NCBI RefSeq assembly: GCF_044748305.1
Contig: NZ_JBIVFT010000002.1
Coordinates: 62,001 to 126,000 of the forward strand
From: Arthrobacter_E sp044748305
Lineage (GTDB): Bacteria; Actinomycetota; Actinomycetes; Actinomycetales; Micrococcaceae
Reading direction: 5' to 3'
DNA length: 64,000 nt
The notes beneath the pieces were generated by a model that was given only the letters and a program-made list of their open reading frames with translations, searched no databases and was not told where the DNA came from. Of the stretch, positions 44,611 through 52,752 are shown piece after piece; position 1 is the stretch's first letter; each line of letters starts with the position of its first letter. The translations under genes and the position numbers were made by a program.

Positions 44611-45336
44611 TCAGTGGCCCATGCCCAGTCCGCCATCCACGGGGATGACGGCACCGGAGATGTAGGCGGCCTCGTCGCTGGAGACCCAGCGGACCACACG
44701 GGCCACCTCGGCGGCCTCGGCGAAGCGCCCGGCAGGGATCGTCGCCAGGTAGTTCTTCTGCGTCTCCTCCGGCAATTCCGCGGTCATGTCCGTGTTGATG
44801 AAACCGGGAGCGACGACATTCGCGGTGATGCCACGGGAACCGAGCTCGCGGGTCAGGGACCGGGCCATGCCGATCAGACCCGACTTGGATGCCGAGTAGT
44901 TGATCTGCCCCGGCGATCCGTACAGTCCGACCACCGAGGAGATGAACACCACGCGGCCCTTGCGGAGCCGGATCATGCCCTTGATGGCGCGCTTGAGAAC
45001 GCGGAACGAGCCAGTGAGGTTCGTGTCGAGCACCGAGGTGAAGTCGTCTTCGCTCATCCTCAGCAGGAGCGTGTCCTTGGTGATTCCGGCATTCGCCACG
45101 AGAACCTCGACCGGCCCGTGTGCTTCCTCCACCTGCTTGAAGGCCGCATCCAAGGAGGCCTCATCGGTGACGTCCGCCTGGACCCCCAGAATGCCCTCGG
45201 GCAGTTCCGTGGCGCTGCGGTACGTGACGGCGACCTTGTCACCATTGGCCAGGAACTCCTGTGCGATCGCCAGGCCGATTCCCCTGTTCCCGCCTGTGAC
45301 CAGGACGCTGCGGCCCGTGGTGCTCTGCTCGCTCAT
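44611..45336 (-). CDS. fabG: 3-oxoacyl-ACP reductase FabG
   Basis: A 241-residue canonical SDR: VTGGNRGIGLAIA, NAGITKDTLLLRM, Ser in ISSVVGLYGSPGQ, then YSASKSGLIG with Tyr and Lys in register, and VAPGFINTDMT. It reduces 3-oxoacyl-ACP with NADPH in fatty acid elongation. ATG 45336 is chosen; GAGGAAG lies about 12 bases upstream, and GTG 45348 is too close to it. TAAGAT at 45384-45379 is a plausible -10. A second SDR gene follows; in mycobacteria fabG1 is followed by inhA, but the second gene here is not InhA. Confidence 0.93.
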   Translation of the reverse strand: MSEQSTTGRSVLVTGGNRGIGLAIAQEFLANGDKVAVTYRSATELPEGILGVQADVTDEASLDAAFKQVEEAHGPVEVLVANAGITKDTLLLRMSEDDFTSVLDTNLTGSFRVLKRAIKGMIRLRKGRVVFISSVVGLYGSPGQINYSASKSGLIGMARSLTRELGSRGITANVVAPGFINTDMTAELPEETQKNYLATIPAGRFAEAAEVARVVRWVSSDEAAYISGAVIPVDGGLGMGH

Positions 45337-45399
45337 GCGTGCTCTCACTTCCTCAATGCTGACGTGAATACCGAATGCATCTTATCGGTCCGCTCGTTT

Positions 45400-45427
45400 T
45401 TGGGCTCATGCGGGACGGTGAGACAAT
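45400..45427 (+). promoter_or_regulatory. Possible promoter of the DUF3099/SURF1 run
   Basis: TTGGGC (45400-45405), 16-base spacer, GACAAT (45422-45427), giving a start near 45434 and a short leader with GGAG. Confidence 0.35.
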
Positions 45428-45451
45428 GGAAACGAGCACATTGGAGCGTGA

Positions 45452-45916
45452 GTGGAAACCATGACGGAGCCCGAGTTCAGCGGTCGACGCGGCGGGCGGC
45501 AGGGCAAACCGGCCCACGATGCCGAGGTCGTGAGCATCACAGATGCAGGCGCTGCGCACTCGGATGAGATCCGGGCGCGAATGATCAAATACGCCGTCGC
45601 AATGGGCATCCGTGTGGTGTGCCTCGGACTGCTGTTCGTACTGGACGGCTGGTTCAAATTGATCGCCATCGCCGGCGCCGTGTTCCTTCCGTGGATCGCC
45701 GTCGTGATCGCCAATGGCGGCGACATGGCCGAGGCGCCGAGCGAGAATCTGATCGGCACCCCCCTGCAGGCCGAGCTCACTGCGGAACCGGACGCTCAGG
45801 ACGCCACGCCCTCCGGTGAGACGGCGGGAACCGTGATCCAGGGAGAGATCCTTTCGGAACAGACCACGCAGGAGCCCCGCCCCGGACACGCCGACCACAC
45901 CGGAGACGCCGCGTGA
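45452..45916 (+). CDS. DUF3099 domain-containing membrane protein
   Basis: A 154-residue protein with the DUF3099 core: VVSITDAGAAHSDEIRARMIKYAVAMGIRVVCLGLLF and a second hydrophobic segment near residues 68-88. The last 60 residues are acidic and low-complexity. Function unknown; the family is actinobacterial and often lies near SURF1. GTG 45452 has GGAG 5 bases upstream; ATG 45461 is an alternative start. Its stop overlaps the next gene (GTGA). Confidence 0.85.
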   Translation: METMTEPEFSGRRGGRQGKPAHDAEVVSITDAGAAHSDEIRARMIKYAVAMGIRVVCLGLLFVLDGWFKLIAIAGAVFLPWIAVVIANGGDMAEAPSENLIGTPLQAELTAEPDAQDATPSGETAGTVIQGEILSEQTTQEPRPGHADHTGDAA

Positions 45917-46182
45917 GTTTCTTCGACACCCTCGGCCAGGGCCCGGCGACGATGCCCGAAGCCATCTGCTCCCGCAAAGCCTGCCGTACCCCCGCACAGT
46001 GGAAAGTCCTCTGGAACAATCCGAAGATCCACACCCCTGAACGGCGCAAGGTCTGGCTCGCCTGCCAGGAACACCGCGAATGGCTGGAGGACTACCTTCA
46101 GCAGCGGAGCTTCTGGAAAGAGACCGTCCCTTTTGACGCCACCGGACCCGGTGACGTCCCCGGAGCAGGAGGCCGGGTCTAG
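45913..46182 (+). CDS. Small conserved protein with putative zinc knuckle
   Basis: An 89-residue protein of unknown function. Cys19, Cys24, Cys51 and His54 (ICSRKAC ... LACQEHREWLEDYL) could bind one zinc ion. The GTG overlaps the DUF3099 stop, and SURF1 starts at the base after its own stop, so it is tightly coupled between them. Homologues have sometimes been labelled acetone carboxylase, but nothing here supports that enzyme. A role in cytochrome oxidase assembly with SURF1 is a guess from context. Confidence 0.8.
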   Translation: MSFFDTLGQGPATMPEAICSRKACRTPAQWKVLWNNPKIHTPERRKVWLACQEHREWLEDYLQQRSFWKETVPFDATGPGDVPGAGGRV

Positions 46183-47136
46183 ATGTATCGTTTCCTCTTC
46201 TCACGTCGTTGGCTGAGCTACCTCGTCCTGGCGATCATCTTCGCTATCGCCTGTGTCTTCCTGGGCCGCTGGCAGATGGGCCGGATGGACGAAACGAACG
46301 CCACCATCAAACGCATCGACACGAACTACAACGCCACTCCGCTGCCCTTCGCCCAGGCCCGGAATCTGTTCGTCCAGATGGACGCCGCGAAGGAGTGGAG
46401 CCAGGTCAGCCTGAAGGGCCGTTACCTTTCCGAGGACCAGCGGGTGGTCCGCAACCGGCCGCTGAACGGTCAGCCCGGCTACGAGGTCGTTGTCCCTTTC
46501 CGCCTGGACACCGGTGAGACCGTCATCGTGGACCGGGGATGGCTTCCCATCGGCAACAAGGAGAACGGCTATCCGGACACCATCCCGGCACCGCCTCAGG
46601 GCGAGGCGACAGTGGTGGTCCGGGTCCGTCCCTCCGAGCCTGCGTTGAACCGCGGAGCACCGCAGGGCCAGATCGCCACGATCGATCTGAGCCAGTACGG
46701 CACCCAGCTCAGCTACCCGATTCTCCAAGGGGCCTACGGTCGGATGGCGTCAGAGTCCCCCGCCCCTGCCACGGCACCTGCGCAGCTGCCGATGCCGACC
46801 CTGGATGACGGAACGCACCTTTCGTATTCACTCCAGTGGTTCGCCTTCGGTGTTCTGATGCTCTTCGGCTTCGGCTACGCGGCCCGTCAGCAGGCCAAGA
46901 ATGACGCGCTCGACGCCGAGGATGCCGAGCTCGCACGCCTCGCCGCCGGTGAGGAACAGGCCGACCACGACGGCGCCGTCGTTCCGTCCGAAGTGCCGAG
47001 CACGCACACCGCGGCCAAGTACTGGCGCCAGAACAGGAAGAGCGCCGAACGGAAGCAGGCACTCCGCAAGGCCTCCGGGCGACGCACCGCCGAGGACGAG
47101 GAAGACGCCATCCTGGACGCCCAGGGATTCCAGTAG
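46183..47136 (+). CDS. SURF1 family cytochrome c oxidase assembly protein
   Basis: A 317-residue protein with membrane segments at about 11-28 and 215-233. The conserved features are FLGRWQMGRMDE after the first helix, RNRPLNGQPGYEVVVPF and VDRGWLPIG. A charged cytoplasmic tail of about 85 residues (after 233) extends beyond the minimal family. SURF1 helps insert haem a into subunit I of aa3-type oxidase. The gene begins directly after the preceding stop and closes a three-gene run. Confidence 0.92.
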   Translation: MYRFLFSRRWLSYLVLAIIFAIACVFLGRWQMGRMDETNATIKRIDTNYNATPLPFAQARNLFVQMDAAKEWSQVSLKGRYLSEDQRVVRNRPLNGQPGYEVVVPFRLDTGETVIVDRGWLPIGNKENGYPDTIPAPPQGEATVVVRVRPSEPALNRGAPQGQIATIDLSQYGTQLSYPILQGAYGRMASESPAPATAPAQLPMPTLDDGTHLSYSLQWFAFGVLMLFGFGYAARQQAKNDALDAEDAELARLAAGEEQADHDGAVVPSEVPSTHTAAKYWRQNRKSAERKQALRKASGRRTAEDEEDAILDAQGFQ

Positions 47137-47165
47137 GACCGGAAGTTCCCGGGTCCGCTGGCGGG

Positions 47166-47486
47166 TCAGTTTCGAACGATCCGATCCGATCCGGCCAGGT
47201 GACAGTACCCGAGCTCCGCCGCGCCGTCGTGGATATGGGATAGCGATATCAAGCCGATCAGCTCTGATGAATCTCGCCTGCACATCCCCCATGCCAGCCC
47301 GGTCCCTGCAGCCCAACAACCGGCAGGAATCGCTTCCGTGATGAAACTCAGTGCGTCCTGGTGCAGACAGGGATCCGGCACCGTGGCGAAGGCCATGATG
47401 TCCGGGTCCTGGCAGATCGCCAAGACCCTGTCGACGTCCTCCCACCCTGGGCGTCGAAGGCTCAGTCGGTCCGTTGTGAGGTCCAC
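47166..47486 (-). pseudogene. Truncated GNAT N-acetyltransferase
   Basis: A 106-residue frame from GTG 47486. It shows the N-terminal half of a RimJ-like GNAT (LTTDRLSLRRPGWEDVDRVL, then ELIGLISLSH and GAAELGYCHLA), then breaks off into unrelated SDRIVRN and a stop. The acetyl-CoA loop RxxGxG and everything after it are missing. Only 30 bases separate it from the SURF1 end, so the rest was deleted, not frameshifted. Three tandem GATCC units lie at the breakpoint (47178-47192). Probably inactive. Confidence 0.75.
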
Positions 47487-47548
47487 CTACTTCATCCGGC
47501 CAGCTTAGTCGCCCGGCAATCGTGCCCCGGAGGCTCCCTCGCCACCGA

Positions 47549-47589
47549 CGGAAGAGCCCCCTCGGACAATGTTCGAGGGGGCTCTTCCG
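47549..47589 (-). terminator. Terminator after the ABC-F gene
   Basis: Perfect 16-bp stem (47549-47564 and 47574-47589) with a 9-base loop, directly after the ABC-F stop on the minus strand. Confidence 0.75.
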
Positions 47590-47597
47590 CACGCCGC

Positions 47598-49199
47598 TCA
47601 GGCGAGAGTGATGAGATCCAGGTAGTCGGCGTTCCAGATGTCCTCGACGCCGTCCGGGAGCAGCACCACACGCTCCGGGTTCAGGGCCTCCACGGCGCCT
47701 TCATCGTGGGAGACGAGCACGACGGCGCCCTTGTAGTTGGCCAGGGCGCCCAGGATCTCGGCGCGGCTGGCCGGGTCCAGGTTGTTGGTGGGCTCATCCA
47801 GCAGCAGCACATTGGCGCTTGAGGCGACGATGGTGGCGAGGGCCAGACGGGTCTTCTCGCCGCCGGAGAGGACTCCGGCCGGCTTGTCGACGTCGTCACC
47901 GACGAAAAGGAACGAGCCCAGGATGCTGCGCACCTCCGTGTCCGTCATATGCTGCGGCGCGGAAGAACGCATGTTCTCCAGCACGGTCCGCTCGTGGTCC
48001 AGGGTCTCGTGCTCCTGGGCGTAGTAGCCGATCTTCAGCCCGTGTCCGGGAACCACCTCGCCCGTGTCCGGAGCGTCCACACCCGCGAGCATGCGAAGCA
48101 GGGTGGTCTTACCGGCACCGTTCAGGCCCAGCACGACGACGCGGGAACCGCGGTCGATGGCCAGATCCACATCGGTGAAGATCTCCAGGGACCCGTACGA
48201 CTTGCTCAGGCCTTCCGCGGTCAACGGCGTCTTCCCACACGGTGCGGGCTCCGGGAAACGCAAAGCAGCCACCCGGTCCGAGGCACGCACCTCTTCCAGT
48301 CCGCCCAGCATGCGTTCGGCGCGTTTGATCATGTTCTGCGCCGCGGTCGCCTTGGTGGCCTTGGCGCGCATCTTGTTGGCCTGGTCCAGCAGGACGGCCG
48401 CCTTCTTCTCGGCGTTGGCGCGCTCACGACGGCGGGCCCGCTCATCGGTCTCGCGCTGCGAAAGATAGCGTTTCCAGCCCATGTTGTAGTAGTCGATGGT
48501 GGAGCGGTTGGCATCCAGGTGATAGACCTTGTTGACCGTGGCTTCGAGCAGCTCCACATCGTGACTGATCACGATCAGCCCGCCCTGATGACTCTTCAGG
48601 AAGTCGCGGAGCCACGTGATGGAGTCGGCGTCCAGGTGGTTGGTCGGTTCGTCAAGGAGCATGGTGTCCGCACCGGAGAACAGGATGCGGGCCAGCTCCA
48701 CACGACGTCGCTGACCACCGGAGAGCGTCTTGAGCGGCTGGTTGAGGATCCGCTCCGGCAAGGCGAGATTCGCCGAAATGGTGGCTGCTTCGGATTCCGC
48801 GGCGTAACCGCCGCCTGCGAGGAACTCCGCCTCGAGACGGTCGTAGCGGTTCATGGCCTTGCGGTGCACAGCCTCGTCCTCGCTGGCCATGTCGATCTGC
48901 GCCTGCTTGAGCTTGCGCGTGATGACGTCGAGACCGCGGGCGGAGAGGATCCTGTCCCGGGCGAGCTGTTCCATGTCAGGAGTCCGCGGATCCTGCGGCA
49001 GGTAGCCGATCTCACCGGCACGGGTCACCGTGCCACCGGCGGGCAGCCCTTCACCGGCCAGGACGCGGGTCAGAGTCGTCTTGCCGGCGCCGTTTCGGCC
49101 CACCAAGCCGATCTTGTCGCCTTTGTCGATGCGGAAGGTCACCTGGTCCATGAGCAGGCGCGCTCCGGCGCGCAGTTCGAGTTCTTGGACGCTGATCAC
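47598..49199 (-). CDS. ABC-F family ATPase (ribosome-associated)
   Basis: A 533-residue protein with two ABC domains and no membrane part. Domain 1 has Walker A LVGRNGAGKTT, LSGGQRRRVELA and MLLDEPTNHLD; domain 2 has VLGLNGAGKTT, LSGGEKTRLALA and LLLDEPTNNLD. A charged linker at about 245-310 (ETDERARRRERANAEKKAA) is the P-site tRNA interaction motif region. ABC-F proteins relieve stalled ribosomes, and some protect against antibiotics; this one looks like a housekeeping member. It starts at GTG 49199. Confidence 0.9.
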   Translation of the reverse strand: MISVQELELRAGARLLMDQVTFRIDKGDKIGLVGRNGAGKTTLTRVLAGEGLPAGGTVTRAGEIGYLPQDPRTPDMEQLARDRILSARGLDVITRKLKQAQIDMASEDEAVHRKAMNRYDRLEAEFLAGGGYAAESEAATISANLALPERILNQPLKTLSGGQRRRVELARILFSGADTMLLDEPTNHLDADSITWLRDFLKSHQGGLIVISHDVELLEATVNKVYHLDANRSTIDYYNMGWKRYLSQRETDERARRRERANAEKKAAVLLDQANKMRAKATKATAAQNMIKRAERMLGGLEEVRASDRVAALRFPEPAPCGKTPLTAEGLSKSYGSLEIFTDVDLAIDRGSRVVVLGLNGAGKTTLLRMLAGVDAPDTGEVVPGHGLKIGYYAQEHETLDHERTVLENMRSSAPQHMTDTEVRSILGSFLFVGDDVDKPAGVLSGGEKTRLALATIVASSANVLLLDEPTNNLDPASRAEILGALANYKGAVVLVSHDEGAVEALNPERVVLLPDGVEDIWNADYLDLITLA

Positions 49200-49419
49200 A
49201 AGGGTGCCTTCCGCTGGGTGCGTGGTTGAGGCCCTCCGCCATACCGACGACGGCGTATCCGCGACGGAGAATCGTCCGGGAGTGCAGGGGCCCTGTCGAT
49301 TCTACCGGCCTGTCGAGCATGCCGACGACGGCAAGGTACCTGCACAGGGGTGAGCCGGCCTGCTTGGGCAGCCATAAGGGGCCAACCCTGGCTCGAGGGG
49401 AGAACGGGGCCCTAGAGCC

Positions 49420-49998
49420 TCACGCCGGCGGGACCTCAAGTTGCATGACGCAGTTGAACTGCCCTTTCGGCCTGACGTAGACGAAACCCACCCGCTCATA
49501 CATGCGCCGAGTGCCGTTGTAGAGGAACGACGAGGACGTCTTCTTACCTTCTTTGAGCGCCATATCGTGCGGGTATCCCTCGACCAGTCCCCCGCCTCGG
49601 GCGGCGATCAGTTCCACGGCCCCGCGCAGCGCAAGTTCCGCAAGCCCCTGCTTACGCCATCGCTTATCGACTTGGATGCAGGTGATGCGGAAGTCGGCGT
49701 CTCGCTCCTTCTCGGCGTCGTACTGCTTGCGGTGATGAATGTTCGGCAGTTCCTCTGGCGTGCCGTATTCCGCCCAGGCAACGGCCTCACCGTCACGCAC
49801 GACGAGCGCCGCGTGCGCGACGCCGTCGCGTACCAAACGCTCTTTGAATGCCCGGGACCCCTCAGCGCCAGGCTCACGCTCTCCACGCTCACCATGAAAG
49901 TAGCTGCACCAACAGCCCCCGAACAAGCCGCCCTGACGCTCGTTGAGGTCCGCGAAGAGCGGCCACGTCTTTGCATCGAGGGGAACGATCGTGTCCAC
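49420..49998 (-). CDS. GNAT family N-acetyltransferase
   Basis: A 192-residue acetyltransferase. The fold is seen in ALVVRDGEAVAWAEYG, then ITCIQVDKRWRKQGLAELALRGAVE with the loop RWRKQGLA, and a C-terminal YERVGFVYVR. An N-terminal GGCWCSYFHG stretch is characteristic of a subgroup. Its codons are visibly less GC-biased than the neighbours' (for example CAA, GAT, AAG, CGA and CGT in the loop region), hinting at transfer. GTG 49998 has TAGCCT 6 bases upstream. Substrate unknown. Confidence 0.83.
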   Translation of the reverse strand: MDTIVPLDAKTWPLFADLNERQGGLFGGCWCSYFHGERGEREPGAEGSRAFKERLVRDGVAHAALVVRDGEAVAWAEYGTPEELPNIHHRKQYDAEKERDADFRITCIQVDKRWRKQGLAELALRGAVELIAARGGGLVEGYPHDMALKEGKKTSSSFLYNGTRRMYERVGFVYVRPKGQFNCVMQLEVPPA

Positions 49999-50004
49999 GA
50001 CGGC

Positions 50005-50010
50005 AGGCTA
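50005..50010 (-). promoter_or_regulatory. Putative -10 of leaderless GNAT promoter
   Basis: TAGCCT on the minus strand, 6 bases before GTG 49998. Confidence 0.45.
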
Positions 50011-50146
50011 CCACTGCACCGTTCCACGCGCGCGGCTACCCACGAACTCAGCTGCACGGAGCTCTTGAACCCGTACACTCACCGCGCCACGCCCGTGCGC
50101 GGCTCCGCACCCGAATTGCGGAAAGCACCAATACCCGGCCCGATTC

Positions 50147-50165
50147 TTGTGGAGGAGCTCTACAA
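50147..50165. promoter_or_regulatory. Imperfect inverted repeat upstream of bioY
   Basis: TTGTGGA and TCTACAA around a 5-base centre, one mismatch, 36 bases before bioY. It could be a biotin-repressor operator; it is not a match to a consensus known to me. Confidence 0.35.
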
Positions 50166-50187
50166 AAATACTCGTGCAGGACGCTCC

Positions 50188-50193
50188 TAGGGT
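50188..50193 (+). promoter_or_regulatory. Putative -10 of leaderless bioY promoter
   Basis: TAGGGT, 7 bases before ATG 50201. Confidence 0.4.
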
Positions 50194-50200
50194 GGAGCCC

Positions 50201-50863
50201 ATGACACAGCTGAACGAGGAGAGCATGAGCACAGCGACTCCCCCTGCCACCACGAACCGTCCCGGCTGGACGCCCCGCGACCTGGCCCTGGTGGCCGTCT
50301 TCGCCGCCTTGGTGGCCGCGTCGGCGTTCGTCCCGGGAATCAGCATCGGCGGCGTCGGTGTCCCCATCACCATCCAGACGCTCGCGATCGTGCTGACCGG
50401 TCTGGTGCTGGGCGGCCGACGCGCTTTCGCCGCCGTTCTGCTCTACGTGGTGCTGGGCCTGGCCGGGCTGCCGATCTTCTCCCAGGGGCGGGCCGGACTC
50501 GGCGTCCTGGCGGGCCCTTCGGCCGGATACATCGTCGCCTTCCCTCTGGTCGCAGCCCTGGCCGGTTTCTTCGCCTCGAAGATCCTCCAGCGGGGACTCA
50601 AGCCCCGGGCTCTCTGGTTCTTCGTGGCCGCCCTGGGCAGCAGCGTGCTGCTGACCCACACTCTCGGCCCGCTGGGCATCATGCTGAACGCGAAGACAAG
50701 CCTCGGCCAGGCGTTCGTGGCGGACCTCGCGTTCTACCCCGGCGATGTGCTCAAGAACATCGTGGCCGCCATTCTCGCGGTCACACTGCATCGTGCCTTC
50801 CCGGACATCCTCCTCCGCCGCGCCCAGCGCACCATCGCCACGGACGCCGGTGCCGATGCCTGA
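50201..50863 (+). CDS. bioY: Biotin transporter S component BioY
   Basis: A 220-residue membrane protein with six helices. The BioY features are VAVFAALVAASAFVP, VPITIQTLAIVLTGLVLGGRRA and GLPIFSQGRAGLGVLAGPSAGYI, the substrate-binding loop. It captures biotin in the membrane and works with the ATPase and T component encoded next. ATG 50201 has a -10 element 7 bases upstream; ATG 50225 (MSTATPP) preceded by GAGGAG is an alternative. bioY, bioM and bioN overlap each other. Confidence 0.93.
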   Translation: MTQLNEESMSTATPPATTNRPGWTPRDLALVAVFAALVAASAFVPGISIGGVGVPITIQTLAIVLTGLVLGGRRAFAAVLLYVVLGLAGLPIFSQGRAGLGVLAGPSAGYIVAFPLVAALAGFFASKILQRGLKPRALWFFVAALGSSVLLTHTLGPLGIMLNAKTSLGQAFVADLAFYPGDVLKNIVAAILAVTLHRAFPDILLRRAQRTIATDAGADA

Positions 50864-51578
50864 CGAGGCTGCCGACGGCATCGAACTGCGCGACGTCGTC
50901 GTCCGCATCCCCGCCGAGGACGGACGCCCGGCACGCACCATTCTGCGCGTCGGGCAGCTGACGATGCAGGAACGCCGGATCGGTGTGCTGGGAGCCAACG
51001 GCTCTGGAAAGTCGACCCTGTTGCGCCTGCTGAACGGCTTGCAAGTACCTGATGCAGGCACCGTCCGGGTACAAGGACTGGATTCCCGCCGCGACGGCCG
51101 GGCCGTGAGGACACGGGTCGGCTTCGTGTTCACGGATCCGCTGAGTCAGCTCGTGATGCCGACGGGAAGGGAAGACATCGAGCTCTCCCTCCGGCGTTCG
51201 GTCCCCCGCCGGGAGCGCAGCGGGCGGGCTCAGGAGATCCTGGATCGCTTCGGCCTGGCGGCATTGGCGGACCAGAGCGTGTACGGGCTTTCGGGCGGCG
51301 AACGGCAGCTCATGGCACTGGCCAGCGTCCTCGCCGTCGAACCGTCCGTCCTCGTCCTGGACGAACCGTCCACACTGCTGGATCTGCGGAACCGGGAACT
51401 GCTGCGGCATACATTGCGGGGACTTGAACAGCAGCAGATCATGGCCACCCACGACCTCGAACTCGTGCAGGAGATGGACCGCGTGCTCGTGGTGGACCAG
51501 GCTTCGATCGTCTTCGACGGCGGTCCGGAGGATGCGGTGCGCTTCTACCGGGAGCTGTCGCTGGCGGAGCGGGCATGA
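50856..51578 (+). CDS. bioM: Biotin ECF transporter ATPase BioM
   Basis: A 240-residue ATPase: Walker A GANGSGKSTL, Q-loop FVFTDPLSQLVMPT, signature LSGGERQLMALA, Walker B VLVLDEPSTLLD and switch His in MATHDLELV. The DPLSQLVMPT stretch is typical of ECF ATPases. It powers biotin uptake with BioY and BioN. ATG 50856 overlaps the bioY end by 8 bases, and its own end overlaps bioN by four. Confidence 0.93.
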   Translation: MPDEAADGIELRDVVVRIPAEDGRPARTILRVGQLTMQERRIGVLGANGSGKSTLLRLLNGLQVPDAGTVRVQGLDSRRDGRAVRTRVGFVFTDPLSQLVMPTGREDIELSLRRSVPRRERSGRAQEILDRFGLAALADQSVYGLSGGERQLMALASVLAVEPSVLVLDEPSTLLDLRNRELLRHTLRGLEQQQIMATHDLELVQEMDRVLVVDQASIVFDGGPEDAVRFYRELSLAERA

Positions 51579-52213
51579 ACGGGCATCGCACGCCTCTGGG
51601 CGAGTATCTTCCGGGGAACTCCTGGCTGCACCGCACCCCGGTCGGGGTGAAGACTCTCGCGGTACTCATGCTCGGTCTCGCCACTTTCTGGCTCAGCAGC
51701 TGGCAGGCCTCCTGCGTCACCCTGCTCATCGTGGCCCTGCTCTTCGCGTCGATCCGTCCCGGCTGGCAACGCTTCCTCCGGCTGTTCACCGCGCCCGCTC
51801 CGCTGCTGGCCCTGATCCTGGTGTTCCAGAGCTGGCAGTTGGGCCCGGGACGCGCCGTCAGCATCGTGGCCAACATCGCCTGCTGTCTGCTGGGTGCGGC
51901 AGTACTCACTCTCACCACGCCGATGACGGTCCTCCTGGACGGCGTCGCCCGGGCTGCCCGCCCGTTCCGGCGCTTCGGCCTCTCCCCCGAACGCGTGGCA
52001 CTGCTGATCGGCATCACGCTGCGCAGCATCCCCTATCTGCTGGGCACCTTCGGCTCGGTTCGCGACGCCGCCCGGGCCAGAGGCCTGGAACGAAACCCCC
52101 GGGCGCGCATCCTGCCGGTCCTGATCGCCTCCGTCGCCTACGCTCAGCGCACCGGGGACGCGCTGACCGCACGAGGCCTCATGGACGGCGAAGATGATCG
52201 TGAAGAACATTGA
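51575..52213 (+). CDS. bioN: Biotin ECF transporter T component BioN
   Basis: A 212-residue membrane protein with five or so helices. The EcfT coupling motifs appear as SVRDAARARGLE, an A-R-G motif contacting the ATPase, and near the end GDALTARGL. It joins BioM to BioY in the biotin importer. The ATGA overlap with bioM indicates coupled translation. No biotin-synthesis genes are in the window, so the cell may rely on uptake. Confidence 0.92.
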   Translation: MNGHRTPLGEYLPGNSWLHRTPVGVKTLAVLMLGLATFWLSSWQASCVTLLIVALLFASIRPGWQRFLRLFTAPAPLLALILVFQSWQLGPGRAVSIVANIACCLLGAAVLTLTTPMTVLLDGVARAARPFRRFGLSPERVALLIGITLRSIPYLLGTFGSVRDAARARGLERNPRARILPVLIASVAYAQRTGDALTARGLMDGEDDREEH

Positions 52214-52249
52214 TTCCCTTGAACTTCTGAATTTTCTCCACTGAATCCG

Positions 52250-52278
52250 TTGCTTAAACACGGCTTTTATTACAGAAT
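52250..52278 (+). promoter_or_regulatory. Leaderless promoter of the Lrp-family regulator
   Basis: TTGCTT (52250-52255), 17-base spacer, CAGAAT (52273-52278), then 6 bases to ATG 52285. Confidence 0.6.
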
Positions 52279-52284
52279 CGGAAG

Positions 52285-52752
52285 ATGAGCCGCGCCAAGA
52301 ACAGCATCCAGCTCGATGCTACGTCCAAGAAACTGGTGGAACTCCTCCAGCAGGATGGACGCCGCTCGTATGCGGAGCTCGGCAAGGCCGTCGGCCTGAG
52401 TGAGGCCGCCACCCGGCAACGGGTCCAGAAGCTCATGGATGCGCAGGTCATGCAGATCGTGGCCGTCACCGATCCCATGAGTCTGGGCTTCCACCGTGTG
52501 GCCATGATCGGCGTCAAGACCAGCGGGGACACCCGGCGCGTGGCGGACAGCCTGGCGCTTCTCCCCGCGGTCTCCTACCTGGTCATGAGCGCCGGCTCGT
52601 TCGACATCCTCGCCGAGATCGTCTGTGAGGACGATGCCGATCTGATCGAACTGCTCAACAGTCAGATCAGGACGATCGAGGGTGTGGCTTCCACCGAGAC
52701 GTTCGTCTATCTCGAACTGAAGAAACAGAAATACGGATGGGGAACACGATGA
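52285..52752 (+). CDS. Lrp/AsnC family transcriptional regulator
   Basis: A 155-residue regulator. The HTH spans about 12-60 (LVELLQQDGRRSYAELGKAV, then SEAATRQRVQKLMDAQVM) and the C-terminal RAM domain binds an amino acid (VSYLVMSAGSFDILAEIVCE). It is translationally coupled to a class III aminotransferase by an ATGA overlap, so that enzyme is the likely target, and its substrate or product the likely signal. The start is leaderless. Confidence 0.92.
   Translation: MSRAKNSIQLDATSKKLVELLQQDGRRSYAELGKAVGLSEAATRQRVQKLMDAQVMQIVAVTDPMSLGFHRVAMIGVKTSGDTRRVADSLALLPAVSYLVMSAGSFDILAEIVCEDDADLIELLNSQIRTIEGVASTETFVYLELKKQKYGWGTR

Noticed and set aside
45913..46182. Acetone carboxylase annotation sometimes given to this family
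   Set aside because: At 89 residues it is far too small and has no carboxylase feature.
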